Source: Ustilaginoidea virens
Lineage: Eukaryota > Ascomycota > Sordariomycetes > Hypocreales > Clavicipitaceae
Direction of reading: 5' to 3'
DNA length: 64,000 nucleotides
Assembly: GCF_000687475.1 (NCBI RefSeq)
Contig: NC_057319.1
Coordinates: 5,198,001-5,262,000 of the forward strand
Shown: positions 50,053-60,647 of the stretch, in pieces
Layout of the letters: each line of letters starts with the position of its first letter
Position numbering within the stretch: the stretch's first letter is position 1
Notes under the pieces: generated by a model
What the model was told of the DNA's origin: nothing
Databases searched by the model: none
Seen by the model: the letters and a program-made list of their open reading frames with translations, nothing else
Made by a program: the position numbers and the translations under genes

Positions 50053-51123
50053 TCATCGAATCTCATCTTCATCTGCATCCACCACGCCCGCGTCCACCAG
50101 CTCCCGCACGACCGGATACATGGCGCGCGCAAAGACGCTCCGCCGCCCCAGCAGATGCCGCGGCGTCAGGAACTCCCACCGCTCGCCCGTCCACTTCTCC
50201 TCGTGCGGCCTGTCCAGCTGCATCAGCACGGCGCGCGGGGCCCCCCTCCGCTCGAGCGGGTAGTTCCTCTCCCGCCCGCCGCGCCAGTACCCCCCGCGCG
50301 CCGTCTCCAGCAGCCGCCCCGTGACGCTGCCGTCGCGCTTGTCCGACACGAACTCGTCGGCGTCCATGAGCCGCACGCCCTGCGCCGCGGCGCCCGCCGT
50401 CCTCGCCGACCCCTCCCGCAGGATCAGCTCGCTCGGCGACGACGCGCCCTCGCCGCCGGGACGCCTGCGCAGCCGCTCGGCCCACGCCTCCACGACGCCG
50501 GACCCCCGCGCCGCCATGAAGAAGTCGTGCCCGGCGGCCCCGCCCTCCCCCAGGCGGTACGAGACAAACTCGTGCCGGCCGCGTCGGTAGCCCCCGACGT
50601 CCTGCAGGGCGAACACGTCAAAGGCCAGGGCGATGCCGCCCGCGGCGCGGACCGCCTCGACGGCCACGCGGTCGGCGGCGGCGTCGGCGTCGGCAGCGAC
50701 GACCGCCAGCCCGGGGATGCGTAGCAGCCGCTCGGTCCATCGGCCGGAGAGGCCGGCGCGGGCGTCGCGCACGGCGGCCTCGCCCGCGTTGGTGTGCAGG
50801 TACATGGCGCGCGGGCGCCAGTGGTGCCACGCCGCGTAGGCGGCCAGGAAGTCGGTGAAGCAGAAGGCGAAGTCGGCGCGGGAAGCTGGGTCCTGGACCA
50901 TCTTGACCAGGTGCACCTGGTTCGGGATGGCCGCGGACGCGTCTTGGCGCAGGGCGCGGTGCCGGTGGCGGAGGAAGAGCAGCCACGCCCACGCCGCGAG
51001 GGCGGCGACGGTGACGACGCTGCGGAGCGCTCTGAGCCACGGGTTGGGGGGCGTCCGACGCGCGGGTGACGGCTCGTGTCGCGGCGATGCCTCCCGCGGC
51101 GGTTTCGTCATCGGGCCCGGCAT
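50053..51123 (-). CDS. Glycosyltransferase-like type II membrane protein (sugar-binding DXD family)
   Basis: Single exon, 356 residues, very GC-rich. A short basic cytosolic N-terminus precedes one membrane segment (SVVTVAALAAWAWLLFLRH, about 34-52). The lumenal domain has IPNQVHLVKMVQDP, the start typical of this family, then FTDFLAAYAAWHHWRPRAMYLHTN and RVAVEAVRAAGGIALAFDVFALQDV. The latter corresponds to the GGIYxDxD region of Gly_transf_sug proteins, followed by HDFFMAARGSGVVEAWAERL. A Golgi location is likely. The DXD motif reads A-F-D, so the first Asp appears lost. Start at 51123 is the first ATG of the frame; MTKPPREA at 51111 is an alternative. Confidence 0.7.
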   Translation of the reverse strand: MPGPMTKPPREASPRHEPSPARRTPPNPWLRALRSVVTVAALAAWAWLLFLRHRHRALRQDASAAIPNQVHLVKMVQDPASRADFAFCFTDFLAAYAAWHHWRPRAMYLHTNAGEAAVRDARAGLSGRWTERLLRIPGLAVVAADADAAADRVAVEAVRAAGGIALAFDVFALQDVGGYRRGRHEFVSYRLGEGGAAGHDFFMAARGSGVVEAWAERLRRRPGGEGASSPSELILREGSARTAGAAAQGVRLMDADEFVSDKRDGSVTGRLLETARGGYWRGGRERNYPLERRGAPRAVLMQLDRPHEEKWTGERWEFLTPRHLLGRRSVFARAMYPVVRELVDAGVVDADEDEIR

Positions 51124-51778
51124 GATGGGGTGGGAGTGAGTGCCAGCCAAAGGGGGGGGGGGGGCAGTCGGGGGACAAGGTGAGGTGAAAAGTGGAAGAA
51201 GAGGTGATCAGTCTGCGGCCATGCTTGGGGATGGCGATGGCTTTTATTGTATTTTATTTATTCCCCTCGACGAGGGAACGGTTGTCGAGCTCGAGATGCA
51301 GCCAGGGACGCGACGCCCTTTGGTTGAAGGGGCCCCGTATTGATGCGCATTCCAGTTGTAGTAGCAAAGGGCGGCCATTGCGCATCGCTCCCCGCCCGCT
51401 TGCAGGGCCTCTTGAGCCAAAAAGAAGGACAGAAGAGGGGAAAAGGGCTTTCCCCGTTGTCGATTTCATTTGCTTTTTGAAAAAAAAAAAAAAAATTTAT
51501 TTGCAGCGGTGTGGTTTGCCAGTTTGCAAGCCTCGCTGCTGGCACCCGCCGCCGCCGACGCTATCCCACCAACACAAAGACCACAAACCCATAGCATTCC
51601 GCAGCAAAGCAATCACAAAGCCCGACCATCGTGGTGGGCTCGACGCAAATGTCCCGCCCTTGCCACAAGACCCCCCAAAACAACCCCGAGGGGACCATGA
51701 CAAAAGAACAGAAACAACAGCACGCCCGTGTCTCTCCCCAGCCGGTGCCTCCTCCGCAAAACCCCAGCTCGCCCGCCC
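51124..51778. other. Intergenic between glycosyltransferase-like and Ecl1-like genes
   Basis: No gene. G run at 51152-51163 upstream of the glycosyltransferase-like start; A run at 51480-51494. Confidence 0.55.
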
Positions 51779-52150
51779 TCATAAGTGCGGCACCTGGGCC
51801 TCGGCTCGGATATCCGTCGCCAAAATGCTCTCAAACAGCTTGGCGTATATCCTCGTCGTCTGGCGATGCGGCAGGTCGTTGCCCGTCTCGAGGCGCTGCT
51901 GCGTCGGACTCGCCTCGCCGGACGGACGTTTCGTTGTCGCGGCCGCCTGTTTCGCCTGCGGCATCCGAGGGTGCAGGAGCTTCGGCATCGGGGAGCGCAG
52001 CTCGGCCAGCTTTTGAAGGCGCGACGAGTGCGCTTCCTTGTCTTGCAGGTAGCAGTCTCGAGAGCAGTAGTGGTGCTGGCCCAGGAGATGCTTGTCACAT
52101 CCGAGACAGAAAGAGGCTGCCCATGCTTCTGTCACGGCGCACTCAGCCAT
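51779..52150 (-). CDS. Ecl1/2/3-type zinc-binding protein
   Basis: Single exon, 123 residues. The N-terminus carries a compact C-x2-C ... C-x3-C zinc motif, SFCLGCDKHLLGQHHYCSRDCYLQDKEA, as in the Ecl1 family (PF12855) whose S. pombe members extend chronological life span and respond to nutrient stress. The remainder is Gln/Pro/Arg-rich and disordered, with IYAKLFESIL near the C-terminus. The first ATG (52150) leaves 14 residues before the first Cys, as in relatives. Nuclear or cytosolic regulatory role is inferred from family only. Confidence 0.68.
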   Translation of the reverse strand: MAECAVTEAWAASFCLGCDKHLLGQHHYCSRDCYLQDKEAHSSRLQKLAELRSPMPKLLHPRMPQAKQAAATTKRPSGEASPTQQRLETGNDLPHRQTTRIYAKLFESILATDIRAEAQVPHL

Positions 52151-54059
52151 GCATCGGGGTTGTTTGCGAGGTCAAGGAAGATGAGGTACGGCATGCGCTC
52201 GAGGTCGTGCGAAAGATGATGGCTGTGATTTTTTTCCCCCGCCCGGTCGCCTGGATAATTTTTTTTTCTTTCTTTCCTTTTCTCTTCTTTTCGCCCTCCT
52301 CTCTCCCCCGGGGGAGGGGGGCTGCGCGACAAGGAGTCGTCTTTTTGACAGGTTCACATCCTCGAGCAATGTTCGCTACCAGCCTGTGAGCAACTGAGGG
52401 TTACTTCTGCTGACAAGGCCATGGCAGGTGTACCCATGTCTCGGCTTTTCGACACGGCCACCACAAGAGTACCCGTCACAAGGTGCCGGTACCAGGGTGC
52501 ACCCCAGGGGGGTTGGGGGCCACTTGGTTGGGGTCGAACGACTCGCTGGGTTGCCTCCAGGGTGCCGGGCTGCCAAGTCATGTCGAGCGGCAGCCCAGTT
52601 TGCTACTTGTAGCAAAAGGGTGATGAGGGTCATGCATTGTCATTCAAGTTGAAACCGCGACCCAGCCAGGTCATGGCGACCTGTCACTTCTGCATGCTTA
52701 CCTGCATCCGAACTGGGCGCAGGTGGCCAGGAATGGACGTCTCGGCGCGAGAGGAGAGGCAAAAGACGGACAGAACGGGTGACGCGTGAGACATGGTTTG
52801 GTACGGGTGTGATCACGTACTACATACGGACCCGGAGGTTTGAAGAGGAAGGGTGGCATGCAGGCGCCAACGATCAGCTGCCTCGAGTCGATGCGATGGG
52901 AGTCGCTCAGGTGTACCGAGTACTCCAGAGTCATTATCCGGTATGGAGTGCGGACTCTCTGCAGTCATGTTGGACATGTCGATGCGGGAACAGTCTCCCA
53001 AGGTTCGACTCGTCCTGATGGCGCCTCGCCTTCGAGCATCGAGGACCAAGTGGGCGGGCAAAACGGGGTCTGCAGCGCCTGAAGGCGGTCCGTCCCGCAT
53101 CCTATGGACTGCACTGCAGCATAAGTCTGGTGGAGTCTGTGCATAATCTGCACGGAGTATACCAGGCGGGCTGTAGTTCGTCTTGTGCTGCTATCCTAGG
53201 AGACGAGCATGATTCCGAATTGCGACTCAATTCCGACACGGCGCTACAGAGCGGAGCTGAGCAATCGACGAATGCTATGCATGCAAAGAAAGAAGGGGGA
53301 AAAGAAAAAAGGAAAAAAGAAAGAGGTACCTCGTACACTGTCACTGCCAGCTGTCAAGAAACAGCCAGTAAGCGAGAATCAGGGCAAATCCCTCCGTGCG
53401 GTGCACAACTCAAGCCTCGACGACATTACAATGACAGTCGACGGCATCCTGAATTCTAACGGTATTATCCCGGAATTTAGCGTTGCATGCAACACATTGC
53501 GTATTACCGCAAAATTTAAGGACGAGCACAACATTCCGTTTGGGTTCTGGCATTGCTTAAAGCAAAATAAGTAACAAGAATTAAGACTAGGTCAGGGGGT
53601 TAGCTTCATGAATTCCAGCCCAAGCCCCGAGTGACCAAGTTGCATCCATCGATCTGACTCGCCTGCACCGCCGCGCTTTCCATGCCCTCCGTTACCCGTA
53701 GTCCGTTCGCAGCTTAGACGCCTTCGGCCGAATTTTAATTAATCGTTGGCTTGATACTTGTCCCTCTGCCGCAATTGACAGACGCGACGGCCTTGGAAGG
53801 AAGAAAGACGTCTGGTGCTGACTGTTCTGTGTCATGACGCCTGGGTCCCGTGTCCGTGTAGGTTCCAAGTCGTTAGCAAAGATGCCAACCGCCACAGTCT
53901 TGTTGTTCTGGAGCTTTCGTCACGGAACCACGACAATGCTGCTCGCTGGTGTTGTGTCTTCCTTAATCATGGGGGGAAAACTTTGCGTCGAGTCGAGTTG
54001 CTTCCATTAAACCCGTGAGTGATAGCCAATCCTACGCATCCAATCATCCACCATCCCAC
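52151..54059. other. Intergenic, no supported gene
   Basis: About 1.9 kb without a recognisable gene on either strand. ORFs up to 121 aa overlap in several frames. Contains a pyrimidine tract (52225-52310, probably the Ecl1-like promoter) and an A/G-rich tract (53286-53325). Confidence 0.5.
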
Positions 54060-54964
54060 CTATGGAGCCGCCGCAGTCGTCGCCGTACTGCCTTTCGGCT
54101 GACCGGGATCTGCATCTGCAACATGTTAGCCGGTGAATCACCAGCTCAAGTTAGAAGTATGCAGAGGGAGGGCAGCGGGACCGACCAACCAGGGTGGATC
54201 TCTGGACAGGCAATGTCACTTCTCAGCTCCCTTTTCCGCCTATAATCGGTCCCAAACCTCGCATCTCTCTCTTCCACCTTGGCAAAGTCCAATTGCCCAT
54301 CCGCCGTGAAGCTCGTCATCAACTTGGGCTGGCCAATCGGCAACTTGTCTCCCCGATCCGTCTGCCACAAATGAAACACTTTACCGTAAAGAGTGATTAT
54401 TTCCTCCATCTCCTTAGTTTCCGCCTTTTCCCACGCCCTCTGTGGCACCATGGGATTTGGCATGACGAGCATCCCCGATTTCACCTCGTATACGTGACTG
54501 TGCCATAGTTTTCGCTCCTCAGGCGGTAAAGCTTCGTAGAGATGGGGTTTGATCATGTACTCGATCCCGATGAGTCTAGCGTTGCGGTCTGGGGAGTCGT
54601 AGAGAAGGCATTGGCGAACGTCGTCACCTGGTCGAGCGGTTAATGCTGAAGCCTTTTTGGGGCGGCAAAGCGTTGGACAAGCGACGCCTGGGCTTGGGGC
54701 ACGCTTACTGAGATGGCTGCAGTAGTGATTCGTCTCCACTGACCGATGGACGTCGTCTGCGTACGCGTGAAAAGCATTGAGGTGGGCACAAATGTTTTTG
54801 ATGGGTTCAAAATCCTTGCTTGTTAATTAGCGGCAGCAGAAAGCTGATTATGAGGAAAAAGTTTGCTATCCTACCTGGGTGAGGGATGCAGCAGTTGCGA
54901 GGGCGGCGTTTGTTCTTGATCGAGGTGCGCCGTAGGCGTCGTGGACCATTGGCGTCGACTCCAT
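54060..54964 (-). CDS. Oil-body-associated-protein family member (DUF1264)
   Basis: Exons (minus) 54964-54875, 54814-54709, 54627-54190, 54115-54060 give 229 residues; introns are 60, 81 and 74 bp. The joins restore [89 protein letters not shown] and VFHLWQTDRGDKLPIGQPKLMTSF. The protein ends with the PEIHP motif. This order defines the OBAP/DUF1264 family (PF06884), named for maize oil-body proteins and widespread in fungi and bacteria. It has no membrane span. The third donor is the non-standard GTTGGT. Molecular function is unknown. Confidence 0.85.
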
Positions 54965-56430
54965 TGCTTGATGATTAGGTCGAGTGATCGTCGGCGGGTT
55001 TCAGACCGGTTCTGTTCGACGCCCTTTCCGAGGCGCATCTCGTTCAGAGGCGAGGGCAGCTGGTGACTATATCCTCCATTGCCCAGCTCAGCGCCATAAC
55101 GCGCAAATTACATCATGATTCCAGGCGCGAGCATGACGCGGGACTCACATCATGACTGGGCGCGCGCATCGTGACGGAGTCATCTCCGCTCCACGCATCA
55201 TCGTCCTGCTTCTGCGGAGCGCGAACCATGATTTACAGCCTGCAAGTGGTGTTGGCTCATGCATCATGCGTTCAATGTTACTTTCCAGAATAAGAAAGCA
55301 CCTTTACAATAACCAGGCAGGTGGTATTGAACGCTCCTGCCGTTTCTGACATATTCAAGGGCCAAGCAGGAAAGCCCCTCCCGGTACTTGTACTGTCTGT
55401 CTGTCGAACTTGGCCCAACGAACAATCACCGGGCACAGGTACTGGGTCATCCGCCAGCATTTTGACATGTGCGCTTTAACATTTGCCAGTAAACTTTTCT
55501 TTACGCATCCAAAGGTCTGCAAGCCGGCTAGTTATTGATAGCCAACTGCTCAAAATGGCCCGAAAATGGCCCGAAAATGGCCCGAAAATGGCCAGTCCTG
55601 TGCCAAGGCAGACGCAACTTCTAGTTAATTGGAAGTCTGGTGTGCACCGATGGAGCCAAAGTACCAAGACCTTGACATGGTTGTTTCTTTCCCTACCTTA
55701 GGAGGTAGGTAGGTAGGTACGGAAAGAATGCTCCAATCAGGAGAACCACCCAACCACCCGACCATCAACCACCCAGTCACCAGCGACCACGAATGCGAGG
55801 TTTGGTAGCACAATGGCGAACAACGAACGTCACCTGGGCGACAAAAAAGGAACCGAAGATTCCCTTCGTTCGGAGTGCAATCACCTCTGCTCAGCTCCAG
55901 CGCCTACGCAAAGCGGCACGCGGAGTAGGCTTCGGGCGACTTTTAACGCCCAGCACACCGTAGTTGGAGGACCATGGTTGCAGGGATGGAATCAAAGGCT
56001 ATACAGAGTCTAGTCCAGACTATACAGAGTCGGGTGATCCGCTTCATGCTAACTCGCGAACAGCCTAAGCTCAGGTCGTGCCGGACGGGACTTTGGTGTT
56101 GCCTTCGGATTCAACGGAACTTGGTCTCGGCCACTCGGCTGCCTTGCATCACACTATCGGTTTCCTGTTAAGCCCAGAGGGTCCTTTTTTTTTTTCACTC
56201 TCTCTTGCTTTTACATTTCCTTCTTTTGAAATTCTCGTCAAGAGTCGTTGATCTGTTGCACCAAAATTGTCATGAAGGCGGGACCTGCAACGATTTGATT
56301 CGGGCTTGTCACTTGCATCCGTACCACCAGCTGAGGCTTGGAAAGCGAAACGCGGCGCTTAGATCTTAGATCGTCCCTTGTTACTTCCCCATCCACTAGC
56401 CGGAAGTCCAGAATCCAGACTACCACAGCC
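54965..56430. other. Intergenic between OBAP and P450 genes
   Basis: No gene. Holds an ATGGCCCGAAA array (55553-55590), a TAGGTAGG stretch (55697-55720), GTCTAGTCCAGACTATACAGAG duplications near 56000-56030 and a T run at 56185. Confidence 0.5.
55553..55590 (+). repeat. 12-bp array AATGGCCCGAAA
   Basis: Three and a half perfect tandem copies. Confidence 0.85.
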
Positions 56431-58314
56431 ATGGCCTACCAAATACTTTGCATCGCCGTCGTGGCTGCCATCTACGCCCTCATCAGGTTTCTCAATGCCA
56501 CGGATATACCCAAGATCAAGGGTCTTCCCGAGGTTCCTGGAGTCCCCATCTTTGGAAACTTGATCGGACTGGGCAACAACCACGCGAGAGTGGCACAAAG
56601 GTGGGCAAAGAAATACGGTCCGGTCTTCCAGACCAGACTGGGCACCCGCGTAAGTAGCTCTCTCCCACTCCCCAAGCAAAGCCGGACCTAGGAACTACAG
56701 GGACGCGGTTGGAGGAAACCAGTGATTGACACCAAGTTGCCTCCAGCGCGTCGTATTTGTAAACTCATACGACTCGGTCCGCCATTTCTGGATCACACAC
56801 CAATCCTCCCTCATCTCCCGTCCCGTATTCCACACCTTTCACTCAGTGCTCTCAACATCCCAAGGCTTCACAATCGGCACCTCTCCCTGGGACGAATCCT
56901 GCAAGCGCCGCCGCAAGGCCGCCGCCACTGCCCTCAACAGGCCGGCCGTACAATCCTACATGCCTATTCTCGACCTTGAGTCTACCGTCAGCATCAAGGA
57001 ACTCTTCGAGGCTTGCAAGGGCGGCACGCAGCCCGTCGATCCAAACCCCTATTTCCAGCGCCTCGCGCTAAATACCTCGCTTACCTTGAACTATGGGTAT
57101 CGAATTGCATCGCTGAACGACGAGCTTTTCCAGGAAATCACCCATGTGGAGAGGGAGATTTCCAATCTCCGATCCACGAGCAACAATTGGCAGGATTACG
57201 TGCCGCTTCTGAGACTATGGGGCAAGCAGAACGCTGTGGCGAAGGAGAACCGCCTTAGGAGAGACAAGTATCTCAAGGAAATGTTGGACCATCTAAAGGC
57301 TAACATTGAAAACGGCACGGATAGGCCTTGCATTACTGGGAATATCTTGAAGGATCCCGAAGCCAAGTTGAATGCTGGTATGCTCATGATGGGCTCTTTT
57401 TTTTTTTTATTTTTTTTATTTTTTTTTATTTCTTTCTTCCGGTTTTGCCCCTCTCGATCTCGCCTGTACCCGTGCGTGGAATGGGCACAGCTGGGAGCTA
57501 ACTTATGGTGTCTCAGACGAAATCAACTCCATCTGTCTAACCATGGTGTCTGCCGGCCTCGACACCATCCCCGGCAACCTCATCATGGGCATGGCGTACC
57601 TCTCTACCGAAGAAGGACAAGCTGTTCAGGCCAAAGCCCTCGAGGCAATTGAAGACGTCTATCCCGATGGTGACGCATGGGAGAAATGCCTTGTAGAAGA
57701 GAAAGTGCCGTACATTACGGCCCTGGTCAAGGAAGTCCTTCGATACTGGACCGTTCTTCCCATCTGTCTGCCTCGCACTAGTGTTTGCGACATTCCATAC
57801 AGAGATGCCGTGGTTCCAGCGGGGACCACCTTTTTCATGGTTTGTTTTTGATGTCTGGGCCATGGCGGTTTCCTGAGCCCATTCCCCCTGCTCTTTCTTC
57901 ATCCTCCAAGTTTGGCGTGTCTGGGTCTAATGAAGGCAGAATGCATACGCAGCAGACTACGACCCGGAACGGTTCAAGATGCCCGAACGCTTCGTCCCAG
58001 AGCGCTACATGGACGACAACGAGATCGGATCACAGCACTACGCCTTCGGAGCTGGATCACGAATGTGCATTGGATCCCACCTGGGCAGCAGGCAACTGTA
58101 CACGGCATACGTCCGGCTGATTACGGCGTTTGAAATGTTTCCCTCGAAGAATCGTGACGACACCCCGTGCATGGATTGTCTCGACTGCTCCGCGAACCCC
58201 ACTTCGATGACGCTGGACCCGAAGCCGTTCAAGGTTGGGATCAGGGCTCGATGCGAGGAGAAGTTGAGGCAGTGGATTGCGGAAGCAGAGGAGAGGACCG
58301 AGCACTTGAGGTGA
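56431..58314 (+). CDS. Cytochrome P450, CYP504/phenylacetate-hydroxylase type
   Basis: Exons 56431-56649, 56747-57377, 57517-57839 and 57940-58314 give 515 residues; introns are 97, 139 (with T runs) and 100 bp. An N-terminal membrane anchor (MAYQILCIAVVAAIYALIRF) is followed by KIKGLPEVPGVPIFGNLIGLG. The SPWDESCKRRRKAAATALNRPAVQSYMPILDLES block is strongly conserved in CYP504 enzymes. The I-helix is MVSAGLDTIPGN, ExxR is KEVLRYW, and the heme loop FGAGSRMCIGSHLG has the Cys ligand. CYP504 enzymes hydroxylate phenylacetate or its hydroxy forms at the ER, the entry to homogentisate catabolism. The homogentisate genes are not in this window, so the substrate is inferred. Confidence 0.88.
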
Positions 58315-60647
58315 AGGATGATGGGCTTTGCCTACTCTCTCTCTACATACGCTAGTGCAGTTGAAAAGCTCGGTTTGATTTGCATGACGAGCGCGAGATG
58401 AAATGCCAAGTCCAAGGATGCACTGATGCAGCGACCACAGGTGATGTCGGGTCAGGCACAATGAGCCCAGTGACGTCAATAGTAGCCACTCCACCAAGTT
58501 CATGTAGCACTCCGGGAACCCCGGCTCCCGCCGTCATGGAAGGTAAAACAAAAATAAATCCCGGGCTTGACTAAGCTAGTCCGGTCCTTGACTCAGGGTC
58601 AGGAGGCGCAGCGCAGGCAGAGAGCAGAGAAAATTTTCCAATACAGCTAACCCGGGAGAGATTAGCATGCCTGGCTGGTGTCTGGTGTCAGGTGTCTGGT
58701 GTCTGGTGGGGAAGGGATGTTGCAGGTCTCGTCGTCTCCCTGGGGCTGGATGCGCGCCAAACTTGCGACGACGGCGTGGTGGAATTGGGATTTGGCCGAA
58801 AAAAACGGTGGAGAAGTGGTCAAGCAAAGTAGAGGATTCGATTGAACGTAAAAGGGCGGGGGGCTTTTTTGAAACGTCATGTTATTGATCCCCCAAGCCG
58901 GGGGAAAAAAAAAAAAAAAAGAAAAAAAAAGGGGGAAAAAAAGGAAAAAAAAAAGAAGGAAAAAAAAATAAGGAGGCCCATCTTCAGCCTGGGCTGCGGT
59001 GTTCCGCGTCGGGATGCCAGCAGAGTTCAAAGGAGCCGCGGCGGGCGATTCCGCCAGTGGAAGCGTCTGGTCCAGTGTGTGTGGTGCCCGCCAAAACTGT
59101 CAATTAGTCTTGGCTGGTAGCACTAGTACAGTACGTATTGACATGACATCAATGTCTGGTTGAGTGTTTGGCTGGCTCTCCACTGGGAGGCTCCCAGCCA
59201 GCTGCGGCGGGCTGTCAGGAGTCAATCTGGTCAAGGGCACCTCGGCTAGGAGCAGCACAGCACAGCACAGCGGCACCGCAACTTGCCAAGTGCCTAAAGT
59301 TTACTAGCGCGTGGCCTCTCGCCGCCCAGATACAGAGGTACAGTATGAGCATGCAGCACATGTCACTTGTACCGACCAGCCCAGTCAGCATATAACTAAC
59401 AATGGGCGCCGCCCGCGCACCAACGTGACGGGTCCTGCTGGTATATTTTCTGGCCAGCTATGGGCTTTCGAATCCGAATCCGATATTCCATTCCAGCTGG
59501 TCCTCTTCGCTCCTCTCGTGCACCCACCAGCTTCTTTCCGTCAACTCCCAGACCTAATCTTGAGTACAGTACAGTACAGTACCGTCCGTCCCCGCACGAC
59601 CTGCTCGGCGCTGGCCCAACCATCCATCCATCATCCATCGATCCAGTCAACTCGTTCCCTACCTAGGTACCGGTACAGCCATACATAACCTTCAAACCAG
59701 CAACAGAACCTGCTTTTCTTCCCCCTCCCCCTCCCTAAGGCGTGATTAGCATTACATCAATAGCAACCTGCCTGCGCCGGCAACCCGTCTGGTCTCTTTC
59801 TGGCCCTTGCCTGCGCTGGCTTCTTCCCCCCCTTGCCGCTTGGCCGCGCACCCGGGCCGGCTGAGAGGTGGTGCCCCATCGCAAACACCAGACGAGCACG
59901 AACCGCCTGATTCAATCCATCGACCCCCTGTCGGGAACTTCAGCAGCATCCCCTCCCCCCGGTCGCAAGCTCGCGGCAAGGCGCCCACCTTTTTGGGAGA
60001 CGGCCGGGCCGGCCTTGGGCTGAACTAGCGATAGTCAACATCATCATCATCACCCTGCAGTTCCCCCTCCCCAAGCTCCCCCCCCCAATACGTCTTGGCA
60101 GCCTGCGCCTCGCCTCGTTCTGCGCGTCAGACCAGTCTTCTCCGCACTAGTCGAACCCTCCGAGCCTGCCAAAGGACGGCTGACTCGACCCCCTTTGACT
60201 TTTGCGTGGCCAAAGGAAAGCGAAAGTCTCGTCGACCCGACCTCTGCTCTTCTTCTTCTGGGCCGAAACATGCCCTGGTAATACCATCGGTCGACCTGCA
60301 GCCTCGCTTCGTTTTCCATCACTTTCCTGGGCCGCCCGCGCCGCGCTGCTTGCTCGACGCAAAAGTGCGGCTGACGCCTTGCCGACGTCGCCAACGTCGC
60401 CGTCACCGCCCGGCAGTGTTACGCTCCTCTGTTACGCTCATCCTGCGACCGGTCGACCAACAGAGCCTCGTCGGACCCAAGAGCCCCAACCTTGTTTGCG
60501 AACCCTCGGATCCCCTCGCCGCATATTGCGTGCTGCGTGCTGCTTGCTGCTTGCTGCGGCCAGCGTCGTTTTTCTTTTCAGTCCTTGGGTTTATTGCCCG
60601 CATCCATTCTTAATACAGGGCTCTAAGCCTTGCACATTCTTTCCCCC
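58315..60647. other. Long intergenic region / SEC2 leader
   Basis: No gene is supported over 2.3 kb. Contains a GGTGTCTGGTGTCTGG array (58675-58707), an A/G homopolymer tract (58900-58970), GCACAGCACAGC (59259-59272), GTACAGTACAGTACAGTACC (59562-59583) and pyrimidine-rich DNA at 59710-60110 typical of a fungal promoter and leader upstream of SEC2. Confidence 0.5.
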
